From a virus, in IMG/VR virus record IMGVR_UViG_3300034374_001672, positions 1 through 32,367 of that record: a stretch of DNA of 32,367 nucleotides. One strand, given 5' to 3'. Shown here piece by piece: positions 1 through 8,584 of this stretch (position 1 is its first letter; every line of letters starts with the position of its first letter). Position numbers and translations under genes: made by a program. The notes below the pieces were generated by a model. The model saw only the letters and a program-made list of their open reading frames with translations, was not told the origin of the DNA and ran no database searches.

Positions 1-2137
1 TATTGCTTCCAGTTTGATTGTAAAAATTAGAAATTCTTCCAAGTGTTGTATTTCTACTACCACTTGTGTTAGAATATGATGAACTTCTTCCAATGGCAGT
101 ATTTCTTATACCATCTGTAGTAGAATATAAAGCGTAAACTCCAAATCCTGAGTTATGTTCTCCAGTAGTTATTGAATATAAACTTTGGTATCCTACTGCA
201 GTACATTCAGTCATTGATTGTCCACTTGCACCATGCATAGACAATCTACCTATAGCAACATTTGACGAACCTGATTCATTATAATTTAAAGCATTTGTAC
301 CAATAGCAATGTTGCTACTACCACTTATATTCTCTGCCATAGAATAGCTACCAACTCCGACATTATGTTGCCCAGTTGTGTTATCTAATAATGCACTTCT
401 ACCAACCGCTACATTAGAAACTCCAGTTGTTATTGCATACAATGTTTCATAACCAAGTGCGGTATTATCAGAATGTGAGTTACCACTTACACCAGTCATT
501 GAAAAAGAACCTAATGCAACATTTCTTTGACCAGTTTGATTATAAAGACTTGTTTGTTCTCCGATGGCAACATTATAACCGCCAGTTGTATTATTTTTTA
601 AAGCTCTCTTACCAATAGCTACATTAGAATCTCCAGTGCTAGTAAGTTGTAATGCTTCATATCCAAAAGCAATATTATTATCGCCACCTGATGCTATATT
701 AGCTCCAGCAGAATAACCAAATATTGTATTACTTGAACCACTATCATTATTAGATAGACTAATGCGAGAGTTGGTATCAAGAATCAATTTAGCACTAGCA
801 ACTTGAAAAGTCATTGTGTCGCCATCGTGATTATATCTTATGCCACCCCTTGAACTATCATCTGCATCTCCAAAAAATACACTTGTCTCTTTATCAGTTG
901 GTGATTTTATAGTAATTCCAGCATGGTCACTGTTTTCAATTACTAACTCATCTGCCCTATTATATATTGCACTTGAACCACCAGCAGAAGCTGAATGAAT
1001 TGCCATTTTACCATTGGGTGAGTCTGTGCCGATACCGACATTGCCTTCATAAGTAATAGCCATTTTAGTATTACCAGCCCAGTCAGCATCTACATTAGAA
1101 GTACTAGCATTACCATCTAAAGCTATTCCAATATAACCTCTATTAGCAGTAGATTCAGTTCTATTAAAATAAATACCGCCTTTTCTATAAGTTGACTCAG
1201 TCTGATTACTAAATGCTATACCGCCTGATGCTCCAGTTCCTGAAGTTGTTTCTGTTATAGTAAGTAAAGGATTTGAAGATGCAGTAATTGATAAATTACC
1301 TTGAGGCGAAGTTGTGCCTATTCCAAGTCCAGTATTATTTAGGAGCATTCTTGTAGAGGAAGCAGTAACAAAAAGCAAATTAGAACCAGTAGTAGAAATA
1401 CCATTAACATCAGTTCCATTCCTAGTAATTTCAATACCAGCATTAGCACCACCGCCTTGAATTTTTAATACGCTATTACTATTAGAGCCAACTACATGAA
1501 GTTTTGCACCACTACTGGGCGAGGTTGTGCCTATGCCAACCGAACCATTTCCAGCGATTGTCATAGCAGTAGTGTTTCCATTATCAACATTAAAATATAA
1601 CTTACCGCTTGAACCTGAATAATTAGCTAAATAACCATCATCTTGATGTGCTTGTAAAGATATTCCCTCATTACCAGTTCCAGTAGTGCTATTTTGTAAA
1701 TAAAGATAAGCACCATCAGCTTTATAAGCTGTTATAACTGCACTACCAGCTTGAGTTGTAGTTCCAATAAAAACTTCACCAGCATCAGTAATTGAGAATA
1801 CATCACCACCTGAATTTGAATATCCTCTAAGTCTATTATCTACAGAGTTATATCCCCAATACCATCTAAGCGAATTACTTTCGTGAAAAACTACATTTGA
1901 ATTTTTATTAGTTGAAGCATTTATTGTAATTTGTGTATGAGAAGTTCCAGTTGTGTTAAAATTTGCAATTTCAGCACCAGTTGATGTAGTTACGCTTAAT
2001 TTTCCTTCAACTATCTCATCATAAGCAAAGCTACCAGCACCTTCAACTTTAAAATCTCCAGTAACTACTAAATCGCCATCAACTGTACCGCCACTAGCTA
2101 AACCAGCACTTATATTACTTATCATTGATTTTAGCAT
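1..2137 (-). CDS. Tail fibre / receptor-binding adhesin, 3' part cut by window edge
   Basis: From an ATG at 2137 the frame stays open for 712 codons and runs off the left edge. Residues 1-460 include three (V/L)GIGT(T/D)SP motifs near residues 200, 272 and 367, frequent in phage fibres. From about residue 466 there are some 14 tandem repeats of 16-20 residues of the type SNVAIGxxAL...TTG, the pattern of YadA/Hia-type trimeric adhesin heads, so a trimeric fibre that contacts the host surface is likely (inference). AGGA precedes the ATG, which overlaps the previous gene's stop (ATGCTAA), implying translational coupling. The C-terminal 90 residues are probably encoded at 32095-32367 across the circular junction. 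No chaperone or peptidase domain is visible here. Confidence 0.85.
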   Translation of the reverse strand, partial: MLKSMISNISAGLASGGTVDGDLVVTGDFKVEGAGSFAYDEIVEGKLSVTTSTGAEIANFNTTGTSHTQITINASTNKNSNVVFHESNSLRWYWGYNSVDNRLRGYSNSGGDVFSITDAGEVFIGTTTQAGSAVITAYKADGAYLYLQNSTTGTGNEGISLQAHQDDGYLANYSGSSGKLYFNVDNGNTTAMTIAGNGSVGIGTTSPSSGAKLHVVGSNSNSVLKIQGGGANAGIEITRNGTDVNGISTTGSNLLFVTASSTRMLLNNTGLGIGTTSPQGNLSITASSNPLLTITETTSGTGASGGIAFSNQTESTYRKGGIYFNRTESTANRGYIGIALDGNASTSNVDADWAGNTKMAITYEGNVGIGTDSPNGKMAIHSASAGGSSAIYNRADELVIENSDHAGITIKSPTDKETSVFFGDADDSSRGGIRYNHDGDTMTFQVASAKLILDTNSRISLSNNDSGSSNTIFGYSAGANIASGGDNNIAFGYEALQLTSTGDSNVAIGKRALKNNTTGGYNVAIGEQTSLYNQTGQRNVALGSFSMTGVSGNSHSDNTALGYETLYAITTGVSNVAVGRSALLDNTTGQHNVGVGSYSMAENISGSSNIAIGTNALNYNESGSSNVAIGRLSMHGASGQSMTECTAVGYQSLYSITTGEHNSGFGVYALYSTTDGIRNTAIGRSSSYSNTSGSRNTTLGRISNFYNQTGSN

Positions 2138-2475
2138 TCTACTATCCTAACCGCTCCAGTTGTTGTTGAGGTTGAGTTGTAATTGAAGTAAATTGTTAAT
2201 CCTAAACCTCTTGGAACTGTAATAAATGTGAGTGTGTTTTTTGGAATTAATAAATCATTTGAAGCATTTACATCTGTTTCACTAGATGCAAAGTTAAAAT
2301 AAATCTCTACTGCACTATAAATACCTACAGAACCTGTAGATGCTTTTAGCAGTTGATGTGATGTGTTTGATACATCAGCACTAGAACCTGCTGTTCCTGC
2401 TGATGCTACAGTCCATTCTCCCCCGACTGTAGTATTTAATGCTTCCTGTACTGAATATATGTGAGTATCTGCCAT
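2131..2475 (-). CDS. Hypothetical virion-associated protein, 114 aa
   Basis: The start has a strong GGGAG ribosome site about 6 bases upstream. The protein is rich in Ser, Thr, Ala and Gly, has little charge and no transmembrane segment, and alternates in a beta-like pattern, as small structural or decoration proteins do. It lies between the capsid block and the fibre in the late operon and ends overlapping the fibre start, so a capsid decoration or fibre-attachment role is possible. I do not recognise a family, and the assignment to the virion rests on context only. Confidence 0.75.
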   Translation of the reverse strand: MADTHIYSVQEALNTTVGGEWTVASAGTAGSSADVSNTSHQLLKASTGSVGIYSAVEIYFNFASSETDVNASNDLLIPKNTLTFITVPRGLGLTIYFNYNSTSTTTGAVRIVEC

Positions 2476-2526
2476 TTTTCTCCCTCTCTAAGCTATGACA
2501 CAAGCGTGAATGAGACTTGTGATTAA

Positions 2527-2700
2527 TTATTTTTTCTTTTTCTTTTTAAAACTTTTTTTATATGGAGAAAAATCATCTTCCCCATTGACTCTAATAAAAC
2601 CTTGTGATTCTAGTGATTCTAGTTTTTCAGGGTGCTTATCAAAGACTTCGTTTTCTAGTCTTTCAACTCTTGCTAATTTTTTTGAATACCAATATTGCAT
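2527..2700 (-). CDS. Small basic-tailed hypothetical protein, 57 aa
   Basis: ATG at 2700 with AGGAG seven bases upstream; it encodes 57 residues starting MQYWYSKKLARVERLENEVF and ending in a lysine run (KKSFKKKKKK). The N-terminal half looks helical; the end is strongly basic. It fills the gap between capsid gene and 114-aa gene in the same operon. The lysine tail resembles other short basic proteins further along this operon (30628-31155). Function unknown; nucleic-acid or capsid-interior binding would fit the charge, but this is inference. Confidence 0.65.
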   Translation of the reverse strand: MQYWYSKKLARVERLENEVFDKHPEKLESLESQGFIRVNGEDDFSPYKKSFKKKKKK

Positions 2701-2715
2701 GTTATCTCCTAGTTA

Positions 2716-2742
2716 TTGGGGGCATGAAAACCACACCCCCAA
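2716..2742 (-). terminator. GC hairpin downstream of the capsid gene
   Basis: TTGGGGG and CCCCCAA form a perfect 7-bp stem with a 13-base loop, 11 bases after the capsid stop on the minus strand. It is the strongest GC stem in an AT-rich stretch. No T-run follows, so it is not a textbook intrinsic terminator; it may partly terminate or protect the capsid mRNA 3' end before the lower-copy genes downstream. Confidence 0.5.
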
Positions 2743-2752
2743 CTATTACTGA

Positions 2753-3649
2753 TTAAGATACGTTAGTAAACTTAACACCTTTTTTGTTATCAGAATCGTC
2801 AATTAGCTTTACTCCGTAAAGTAAATCACTAACAACTTTAGTTCCAAGAGCATCGATTGAATACTCGCTCTGAACTCTAACATCGTTCTGAACAGCTATA
2901 ACACAAGCTGACTTGTGAAAAATAGCACCAGGAATTGTAGATGCAGTACCACCAGTAGAAACTGTATTGGACATATAAACATCAATTCCATAAAGTGAGC
3001 CAACTAAACCAGATCTTAGTCCACGATTACCTTCACCGACTGCATCATTTCTGATAAAGTATTGAGCAATACCAGCAGAAGGATTAAGTATGTCTGCAAA
3101 TAAAGTTGGATTAACAACCATTGCACACTCGCCATCCATGTAAGGAATATCGTTCTCACCTAAAGTAGCAAGTACGCTTTCAAATACACTAGCAGTTAAA
3201 GTGTCATCAGCAGATAGTGCTTGAGACTCATTTAAGCCATCTAACTCACCCCAAATATCAGCATCAACTTGACGAGCAAGAGACTCACCCATCATTCTTG
3301 AGTATTTCTCTACTAAGTCAGCTTCTGACTGAATCATAGCCACATCTTCAAATAATTTTGCGACATATTTGTGTTTATTAATTGTTAATTGAGTTTCTGT
3401 TGTTGCAGTAGCGTCATAGCTAACATCTGCACCAGCAGACTTATCACTAGCACTTATTAAGCTCATTTCAGGAATATGTATTACATCTCCATAGCCTTTT
3501 CCACCAATAAGAGCAGAATAGTCATCAATTAACCCACGAAAGACAGTTTTTCTTTCAAAGAATTTATAGATGCCATCAGCCCAAATTTCAGGTATAAAAT
3601 GCTGGTCTGTACTTGTGGTAACTGGATTACCTTGATAATGTTTAGACAT
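2753..3649 (-). CDS. Major capsid protein (HK97-fold type)
   Basis: A 298-residue protein beginning with MSKHYQGNPV and FIPEIWADGIYKFFE (about residues 18-32), an opening typical of phage coat proteins of the HK97-fold superfamily, followed by an N-arm/E-loop-like region, a long spine-helix-like segment (about 105-135) and a C-terminal beta domain. The size fits a main coat protein without a protease domain. It directly follows a scaffold-like gene (4-base gap) and is followed by a strong hairpin, usual for the most abundant virion protein. The family call comes from sequence style and synteny; no search was run. Confidence 0.85.
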   Translation of the reverse strand: MSKHYQGNPVTTSTDQHFIPEIWADGIYKFFERKTVFRGLIDDYSALIGGKGYGDVIHIPEMSLISASDKSAGADVSYDATATTETQLTINKHKYVAKLFEDVAMIQSEADLVEKYSRMMGESLARQVDADIWGELDGLNESQALSADDTLTASVFESVLATLGENDIPYMDGECAMVVNPTLFADILNPSAGIAQYFIRNDAVGEGNRGLRSGLVGSLYGIDVYMSNTVSTGGTASTIPGAIFHKSACVIAVQNDVRVQSEYSIDALGTKVVSDLLYGVKLIDDSDNKKGVKFTNVS

Positions 3650-3653
3650 TTAT

Positions 3654-4157
3654 TTACTTTCTCATGTATGTTTCCAATATCGTACTCCAGTTCTTTCTTC
3701 GTTCTGCTCCTGACATTTCAGTCCAATCCCCTACTTGTTTAGTTGGGATTGTTCCTTTGTTATCAGGTGGGTTTACAACTTCTGTGTTAGTAAACTCTTC
3801 AACAATACTTAAAAGAACCTCAGTATCAACATTGGCAAATTTTTCTCGTTTATTTTCAGGAAGTTGAGCTAAAGCACCCTCACGAAGTCTTGCATCCATT
3901 GCTTCCCATCTCTCCTTGTAAGGTTTGTAGGATTCAATTTCACCAGCAAGATCTGCATTTAGTTCTTGCCACTTTTCTTCTTCACGAAGTTTTGCTCTTC
4001 GTTCTTCTTCCTCTTTACTTTTAAAAGACTCAAGACTTTCTCTAAGTTGATTTCTTTCTGAAATAACTTCATTCAACCTTGAAATCGGTACATTGTTTTC
4101 GACTTGTGTGTCGGCTTCCTGTTTTACATCTGGCTCGATGGTTGTTTCTTCTGACAT
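3654..4157 (-). CDS. Capsid scaffolding protein
   Basis: A 167-residue, highly charged protein with a disordered acidic start (about 1-25), a long coiled-coil-prone region (about 25-90, ISERNQLRESLESFKSKEEE and following) and a short basic C-terminal segment ending YMRK. This composition and the position immediately upstream of the capsid gene match phage scaffolds, which assemble the procapsid and then leave or are cleaved. GAGG lies 7 bases before the ATG. It is the first gene of the late minus-strand operon, divergent from terminase. Confidence 0.75.
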   Translation of the reverse strand: MSEETTIEPDVKQEADTQVENNVPISRLNEVISERNQLRESLESFKSKEEEERRAKLREEEKWQELNADLAGEIESYKPYKERWEAMDARLREGALAQLPENKREKFANVDTEVLLSIVEEFTNTEVVNPPDNKGTIPTKQVGDWTEMSGAERRKNWSTILETYMRK

Positions 4158-4241
4158 TTTAACCTCTTCAGTGAGTTATGAAATCGCAAGAATTACCCTT
4201 GCATTAATATATGGTATAATATAAATTAGTACATCAATCTA
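4158..4241. promoter_or_regulatory. Divergent promoter region between scaffold and terminase
   Basis: 84 bases separate the starts of two divergent operons. On the plus strand there is a perfect extended -10 element, TG-G-TATAAT (TATAAT at 4215-4220), without a convincing -35. It would start transcription near 4227, about 15 bases from the terminase ATG, and no Shine-Dalgarno is visible before that ATG. The minus-strand promoter for the late operon must also be here or overlap terminase; AT-rich -10-like strings exist, but I cannot choose one. Confidence 0.55.
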
Positions 4242-5555
4242 ATGCAAGAAAAAAATTACGAATTTAAAAAAAAGTGGTTTGATTATTTAGGTTATAAACC
4301 ACATCAAGGGCAAATGCCTTTACATTTTCCTGAAAAGCAAGATGCTAGATTTCAAGTTGTAGTATGTGGCAGAAGATTTGGGAAAACTTGGGCAAGTGCT
4401 ATGGAGGCTACTTATGTAGCATCGCAACCTAATAAACGAATATGGGTTGTAGGTATGTCCTACAAAAAAGCTAGGCTTATATTTAGAGAAATATGGCAGA
4501 GAATGGTTATAGGACAACCTGATGATGTTGATAAAGCATCAGAAAAAGATATGTATATTCGTTTTAAGTGGGGGACTACTGTAGAAGGAATGTCAGCAGA
4601 TAATCCTTCTAGTCTTGTAGGGGAAGGTCTTGACCTACTTGTAATTGATGAGGTTGCTAAAATGAATAAAAAAATATGGGATATGTATTTATCTCCTACG
4701 GTAGCAGGTAGAAAGGGAAAAGTTATTTTTATTACAACACCTGAAGGCAGAAACTGGATATATGATTTGTTTAAATTAGGTAGAGATGATCCTATGTGGG
4801 AAAGCCATAGTTCTCCATCATGGATAAATGAGCATGAGTTTCCATTAGGCATTGAAGATCCTGCTATAATAGAAAGAAAAAGAAATATGTCCAAAGAATT
4901 GTTTGGTCAGGAATTTGGTGCAGAGTTTTCTGTATTTGAGGGTAAAGTTTGGGATTTTAACAGAGATTTAGATGTTGGACACTATCCTTATAACCCTGAT
5001 TTGCCTACATATTGTAGTATTGACTTTGGATATAGGCAACCTGCTGTTTTATTTTTACAAACAGAGTTTGATGGCAGTATTGACCATATTAGAATATTTG
5101 ATTCTATATTACACAAACAAAACATCAAAACAGAAGATTTAATTAAGATGATTAAAACAAAAGGCTATCCTATATTATCTTACTATGGTGATCCTGCTGG
5201 TAGCAATGTTCAAGGGCAAAGTGGTGCAGGAGACATGGAGATATTTAGGAGAAGTGGTATTAGAATTTTATCTACTAGAGATAGAATGAGTAGAAATCTT
5301 GTGGCTAGTGTAGCTTATACTAGAGGATTCTTTGAAAGTGCTGATGGAGTAAGGAGAGTACATGTAGACACAAGGTGTAAAGAAATAATAGAAGATTTTG
5401 AAGAATATAGGTATCCTGAGAGTGAGGATGGCAAACCAATCAAAGAAGAACCATTGAAAGATGGTTTTCACGATCACGGAAACGATGCATTTAGGTATTT
5501 TATAATCAATAGATTTCCGATGAGAAATCAAGAAATGAAGAGGATTCAAAGATAA
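4242..5555 (+). CDS. terL: Terminase large subunit (ATPase-nuclease)
   Basis: A 437-residue packaging motor. The N-terminal ATPase has a Walker A CGRRFGKT (residues 42-49), Walker B LLVIDE (132-137) and coupling motif TTP (165-167). The C-terminal RNase H-like nuclease starts with SIDFGYRQPA (Asp261), and further acidic residues appear in YYGDPAG and HDHGNDAFRY near the end. It cuts and pumps DNA into procapsids through the portal, whose gene overlaps its stop by one base. The length is normal for the family. The ATG has no clear ribosome site and sits close behind an extended -10 promoter, suggesting a very short leader. Confidence 0.96.
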   Translation: MQEKNYEFKKKWFDYLGYKPHQGQMPLHFPEKQDARFQVVVCGRRFGKTWASAMEATYVASQPNKRIWVVGMSYKKARLIFREIWQRMVIGQPDDVDKASEKDMYIRFKWGTTVEGMSADNPSSLVGEGLDLLVIDEVAKMNKKIWDMYLSPTVAGRKGKVIFITTPEGRNWIYDLFKLGRDDPMWESHSSPSWINEHEFPLGIEDPAIIERKRNMSKELFGQEFGAEFSVFEGKVWDFNRDLDVGHYPYNPDLPTYCSIDFGYRQPAVLFLQTEFDGSIDHIRIFDSILHKQNIKTEDLIKMIKTKGYPILSYYGDPAGSNVQGQSGAGDMEIFRRSGIRILSTRDRMSRNLVASVAYTRGFFESADGVRRVHVDTRCKEIIEDFEEYRYPESEDGKPIKEEPLKDGFHDHGNDAFRYFIINRFPMRNQEMKRIQR

Positions 5556-6844
5556 TGGAGAAGGTACTAAAAGATAAATTATTGGAAACTAAACTAATGA
5601 TGTCTCATGCTAGAAGAAATGAGATAAGAAAACATCTAGATTATTATTCAGGTGTATCTACAGACCAATATATTAATAATTTTTTTACAGGGGATGCTTT
5701 TAATGAAATACCCCCAACGCTTACTAATTTTACTAGAAAGTTTATAAACAAGATAAGTAGAATATATAGTTTGGGTGCTAAAAGAACAGCAGGGGGTAGT
5801 AGCGAAAGATATTCAGAGCTCATTCCTACTAAAGATGTTCGCATGAAACATTCTGAAAGAATGACTAGATTACTAGGAACTGTTGCTAATAGAGTATATT
5901 GGATGGATGGTGTATTTGATTATAGACCTATTTATTATTTTGAAACATATTTTGAGGATAACCCATTTGAGCCTAGTGCTATTATATATCCTTTACTAAA
6001 TAGTACAGCAGATTTATCTAATACAGCAGATTTACAGTGGGAATACTGGGATTCAGAGAAATATGGGATTATGAATGAAGAAGGTGAGTTAATGTCTGAG
6101 ATGCCTAATCCATATGGAATGATTCCTTTTGTATTTACACACAGAGAAGATCAGATAGATTCATTTTACGTTGAAGGGGCATCTGATATTGTAAATTGTA
6201 ATGAGCAGGTTAATATTGCTTTAACTGAAATGAATCTCGGCATGAGATTTAATATGTTTGGACAACCGTGGGTAACTGGATTAAGAGCAGACCAAAGTAT
6301 GCTAAGAGCAGGTTCTAATACTATACTAGATATGGGAGAAGATGGTGCTTATAACATAACTAGCCCAGCAGGTAATATCGATGAGGCTATTAATAATATT
6401 AAGTTTCAAATGGAATTAGTTGCTACAAATAATCATTTATGGATTACATGGGCAGAATCAGGTGGAGAAGTTCCTAGTGGTATTTCTTTGATGATTAAAG
6501 ATATGGAGAGAAAAGAAGATTATTATGACGATATAGCTCTTTGGAGAATGTATGAAAAGCAATTCTATAATGTAGAGAGAGTTATAGCAGAATATAACGG
6601 TATTTCATTACCTGAAGAATTTGGAGTAGACTTTGAAGAAGTAGAATATCCAAAAACAATTCAAGATCAGATACTTAAAGATGAATTTGATATTAAAAAC
6701 AATCTTATAACTAGAGCCAAGATAATGGTTAGAGATAATAAAGATTTAACTGTAGAGCAAGCTCAGTTAATTATAGATGAAAATAAAAATATTAATGAAC
6801 AAGAAAATCCTGTGGTGATAAATGAAGTTAAAGATAACAACTAA
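5555..6844 (+). CDS. Portal protein
   Basis: A 429-residue protein directly coupled to terminase (TAATG overlap). The N-terminal region (KHLDYYSGVSTDQYI, then PPTLTNFTRKFINKISRIYS) and the central clip/stem-like helical region followed by long C-terminal helices (about 340-429) match phage portals, which form the dodecameric DNA entry ring. Context (directly after terL, before a head-tail protein) is decisive. The C terminus is acidic and Asn-rich. It overlaps the next gene by 23 bases. Confidence 0.87.
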   Translation: MEKVLKDKLLETKLMMSHARRNEIRKHLDYYSGVSTDQYINNFFTGDAFNEIPPTLTNFTRKFINKISRIYSLGAKRTAGGSSERYSELIPTKDVRMKHSERMTRLLGTVANRVYWMDGVFDYRPIYYFETYFEDNPFEPSAIIYPLLNSTADLSNTADLQWEYWDSEKYGIMNEEGELMSEMPNPYGMIPFVFTHREDQIDSFYVEGASDIVNCNEQVNIALTEMNLGMRFNMFGQPWVTGLRADQSMLRAGSNTILDMGEDGAYNITSPAGNIDEAINNIKFQMELVATNNHLWITWAESGGEVPSGISLMIKDMERKEDYYDDIALWRMYEKQFYNVERVIAEYNGISLPEEFGVDFEEVEYPKTIQDQILKDEFDIKNNLITRAKIMVRDNKDLTVEQAQLIIDENKNINEQENPVVINEVKDNN

Positions 6845-7223
6845 TTTTAGTTTTGAAAAGTTAGCAAATCAGATTCCAGACTTATATAAACAATATTTTA
6901 GTGCCTATGCTAAAGGAGCAGAAGCAGGAACTAAAGAAAATATTGACCAATCTAAAAATGTTCAAGGCAAAGCCCTTACATCTTTTACAGCTAGAATACA
7001 AAAAAGAAAGCCTTTAATAAAAACAGGCAAAATGAGAAAAAGTCTAAAGTCAGACAATAACACACTTTCTATTTTAGAGTATGGTTATAAACACAATGAA
7101 GGTCTTTGGGCTAATTTAAGACCTATAACAAACGTAAAAGACTTTATTGGCATAACAAAACCACTTGAAGAAGTAATAAATAAAAAATTTATAGACAATA
7201 TAAATAAAGCTCTTAAAAAATAA
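6822..7223 (+). CDS. Head-tail / virion morphogenesis protein (gp10- or gpG-like)
   Basis: 133 residues, basic. The segment ALTSFTARIQKRKPLIKTGK and following MRKSL is the pattern (..L..TG.M..SL) seen in phage neck and virion-morphogenesis proteins of the HK97-gp10 and Mu gpG types, which complete the head-tail joint. The start lies inside the portal C terminus, implying coupling. Its place after the portal but on the opposite strand to the other neck genes (29241-30191) is unusual. The subfamily is not certain. Confidence 0.6.
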   Translation: MKLKITTNFSFEKLANQIPDLYKQYFSAYAKGAEAGTKENIDQSKNVQGKALTSFTARIQKRKPLIKTGKMRKSLKSDNNTLSILEYGYKHNEGLWANLRPITNVKDFIGITKPLEEVINKKFIDNINKALKK

Positions 7224-7262
7224 GTCATTGTATTAAATTAGTTATTATTCATAGATTAATAA

Positions 7263-7505
7263 ATGGATAATGAATTAATAAGACTACTGATTGATTATAT
7301 GACTCAAAGAGAGTCAGATATAGTAGATTTAAACAGAAAAATACTGGAATTAGAAGATTTAATGGTTATAAATAATAACCTACTAGGATTTTTAAGTCAA
7401 TGTATTGCTCCTTACCAACAACAGCAAGAATACACCATAGATAAAGAAATACAAGCATATTTAGCTAAATACTCTATAGAAAATGAGTCTTGGGGTAAAT
7501 CATAA
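7263..7505 (+). CDS. Hypothetical protein, 80 aa
   Basis: The N-terminal half (LLIDYMTQRESDIVDLNRKI and on to about residue 45) is leucine- and acid-rich with heptad-like spacing, probably a short coiled coil; the remainder is Gln/Glu-rich. No Shine-Dalgarno is obvious before the ATG. The stop overlaps the next ATG (TAATG), so the two are probably co-translated at the end of the terminase-portal operon. Family unknown. Confidence 0.6.
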   Translation: MDNELIRLLIDYMTQRESDIVDLNRKILELEDLMVINNNLLGFLSQCIAPYQQQQEYTIDKEIQAYLAKYSIENESWGKS

Positions 7506-7651
7506 TGAATGATTTTGGTTTTTTAAAGTGTATTTGCTTAAAATGTCATTGGGTATGGGAAGTATTATCTATAGAGCCCGATAGAAATCAAGAATGTCCT
7601 GAGTGTAAGTCTTTTGATACTAGAAGTTTTCTAAAGGACTTTGATATTTAA
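7505..7651 (+). CDS. 48-aa zinc-ribbon protein
   Basis: Reads MNDFGFLKCICLKCHWVWEV at the start and carries two CxxC knuckles (Cys11/Cys14 and Cys31/Cys34) about 17 residues apart, a rubredoxin-like zinc ribbon. It starts on the previous stop (TAATG). Its last 21 bases overlap the 3' end of the convergent terminase small-subunit gene. Such mini-ribbons are common in phage genomes; the partner is unknown. Confidence 0.65.
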   Translation: MNDFGFLKCICLKCHWVWEVLSIEPDRNQECPECKSFDTRSFLKDFDI

Positions 7652-8254
7652 TGCTTTTTCTCGTTTTTCTACTTTTTCCTGCCATTCTTTACGCTGTCTA
7701 GGTGTCTGTCTACCCTGTTTAGGCATTTCTACGCCTACAGCTTCAGCTCTTTCTCTCCACCTCCTAGCCTCTCTCCGCTTTTTATTCTTTTTGGCTCTTT
7801 TTTTCTCATCTAGCTTTATTTGTACGGGGTTTTCAGGAACTACTGGTCGTTGTGGAAATACCTGCACTTCTTCAATATCTTCAATAATCTCTGCCTCAAC
7901 AGGAACTTGCGTATTTAAGAACTTCTCAAATGGACTTTGATGATTATCTACCTCGACTCGCTTTATAAGTTTACCCGAATGCTCTAATACAAGCCTACCA
8001 GCCTGAACATTACCAGCCTCAGCCTCACGAACCATGCTATTTAAAACATTAGGCAATCTAGCACCAAATGTAACCATATACTTCTGATAATACACTTCTA
8101 CAAACTCAGGATCTTTAAACCAATTTCGTATTGTAGCTGTTGTAACACCAGCTTTATCTGCAACAGCTTGTATTGACGACTCAGGGGAAGAAACTAGCAT
8201 ATCTATAGCGATAGATTTCTCTGGTTTCCACTTAACTGGCAATGTAACACTCAT
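7631..8254 (-). CDS. terS: Probable terminase small subunit (HTH protein)
   Basis: 207 residues. Residues about 20-50 (SIQAVADKAGVTTATIRNWF) form a clear helix-turn-helix of the type found in phage small terminases and transposase-like HTH proteins. A helical middle (about 60-100) would oligomerise and the C-terminal 60 residues are very basic (KKRAKKNKKRREARRWRERA). The small subunit recognises phage DNA for packaging. AGAGG precedes the ATG. It is on the opposite strand to terL and about 2 kb beyond the end of that gene, and it has a long possible leader. A regulator of the nearby control region is an alternative. Confidence 0.65.
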   Translation of the reverse strand: MSVTLPVKWKPEKSIAIDMLVSSPESSIQAVADKAGVTTATIRNWFKDPEFVEVYYQKYMVTFGARLPNVLNSMVREAEAGNVQAGRLVLEHSGKLIKRVEVDNHQSPFEKFLNTQVPVEAEIIEDIEEVQVFPQRPVVPENPVQIKLDEKKRAKKNKKRREARRWRERAEAVGVEMPKQGRQTPRQRKEWQEKVEKREKALNIKVL

Positions 8255-8320
8255 AATAAACCTCTATTTATGGTATATTCTACGGACTTTATTTTTTTTA
8301 TACAAGGGATTTTACCTGAA

Positions 8321-8382
8321 TCCTAATAAGGCAATACTACTACTATACAATACATAAGATAAAAGCGTAGCTTTTATTAGGA
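8321..8382. repeat. Competing inverted repeats in the terS leader
   Basis: TCCTAATAA (8321-8329) pairs perfectly with TTATTAGGA (8374-8382). Inside and overlapping it, ATAAAAGC (8359-8366), loop GTA, GCTTTTAT (8370-8377) make a perfect 8-bp hairpin. The two pairings exclude each other because they share 8374-8377. On the minus strand this lies about 65-130 bases upstream of the terS ATG, where an attenuator would sit. Confidence 0.4.
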
Positions 8383-8448
8383 CTTTCTTTCAAAAAATTT
8401 TTTATAAGATGGGGCTAAGTGTTTGTTATACAACATTTTGTGGGGAAT

Positions 8449-8486
8449 GCGTATAAAGCGATAGGTATAAATTTACATACGCCTAT
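8449..8486 (+). other. Possible H-type RNA pseudoknot
   Basis: GCGTAT (8449-8454) can pair with ATACGC (8477-8482), while ATAG (8461-8464) in its loop can pair with CTAT (8483-8486) just downstream, giving interleaved stems. It lies in the control region upstream of the first ACTTGACA boxes. Only pairing supports it, so confidence is low. Confidence 0.25.
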
Positions 8487-8584
8487 AGGTACTTGTCAAG
8501 GGTTTTTTAAAAAAATATTAAAAAGCGTGGAATCTAGCAAAGACTTGGCACAATACCAAATAAAAAATAAAAAAAAGATTTTAC

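Noticed and set aside
427-618. Plus-strand 63-aa frame
   Set aside because: It is the reverse complement of the fibre repeats; no ribosome site and Gln/Tyr/Phe-rich shadow composition.
1-740. CRISPR array or DNA tandem repeat
   Set aside because: The periodic signal is at protein level (NVAIG units in one open frame); DNA units are not identical and there are no spacers.
2510-2752. Plus-strand 80-aa frame
   Set aside because: It runs antisense to the 57-aa late gene, which has a ribosome site and fits the operon.
4460-4894. Minus-strand 144-aa frame inside terL
   Set aside because: Antisense shadow of a well-supported terminase with all motifs.
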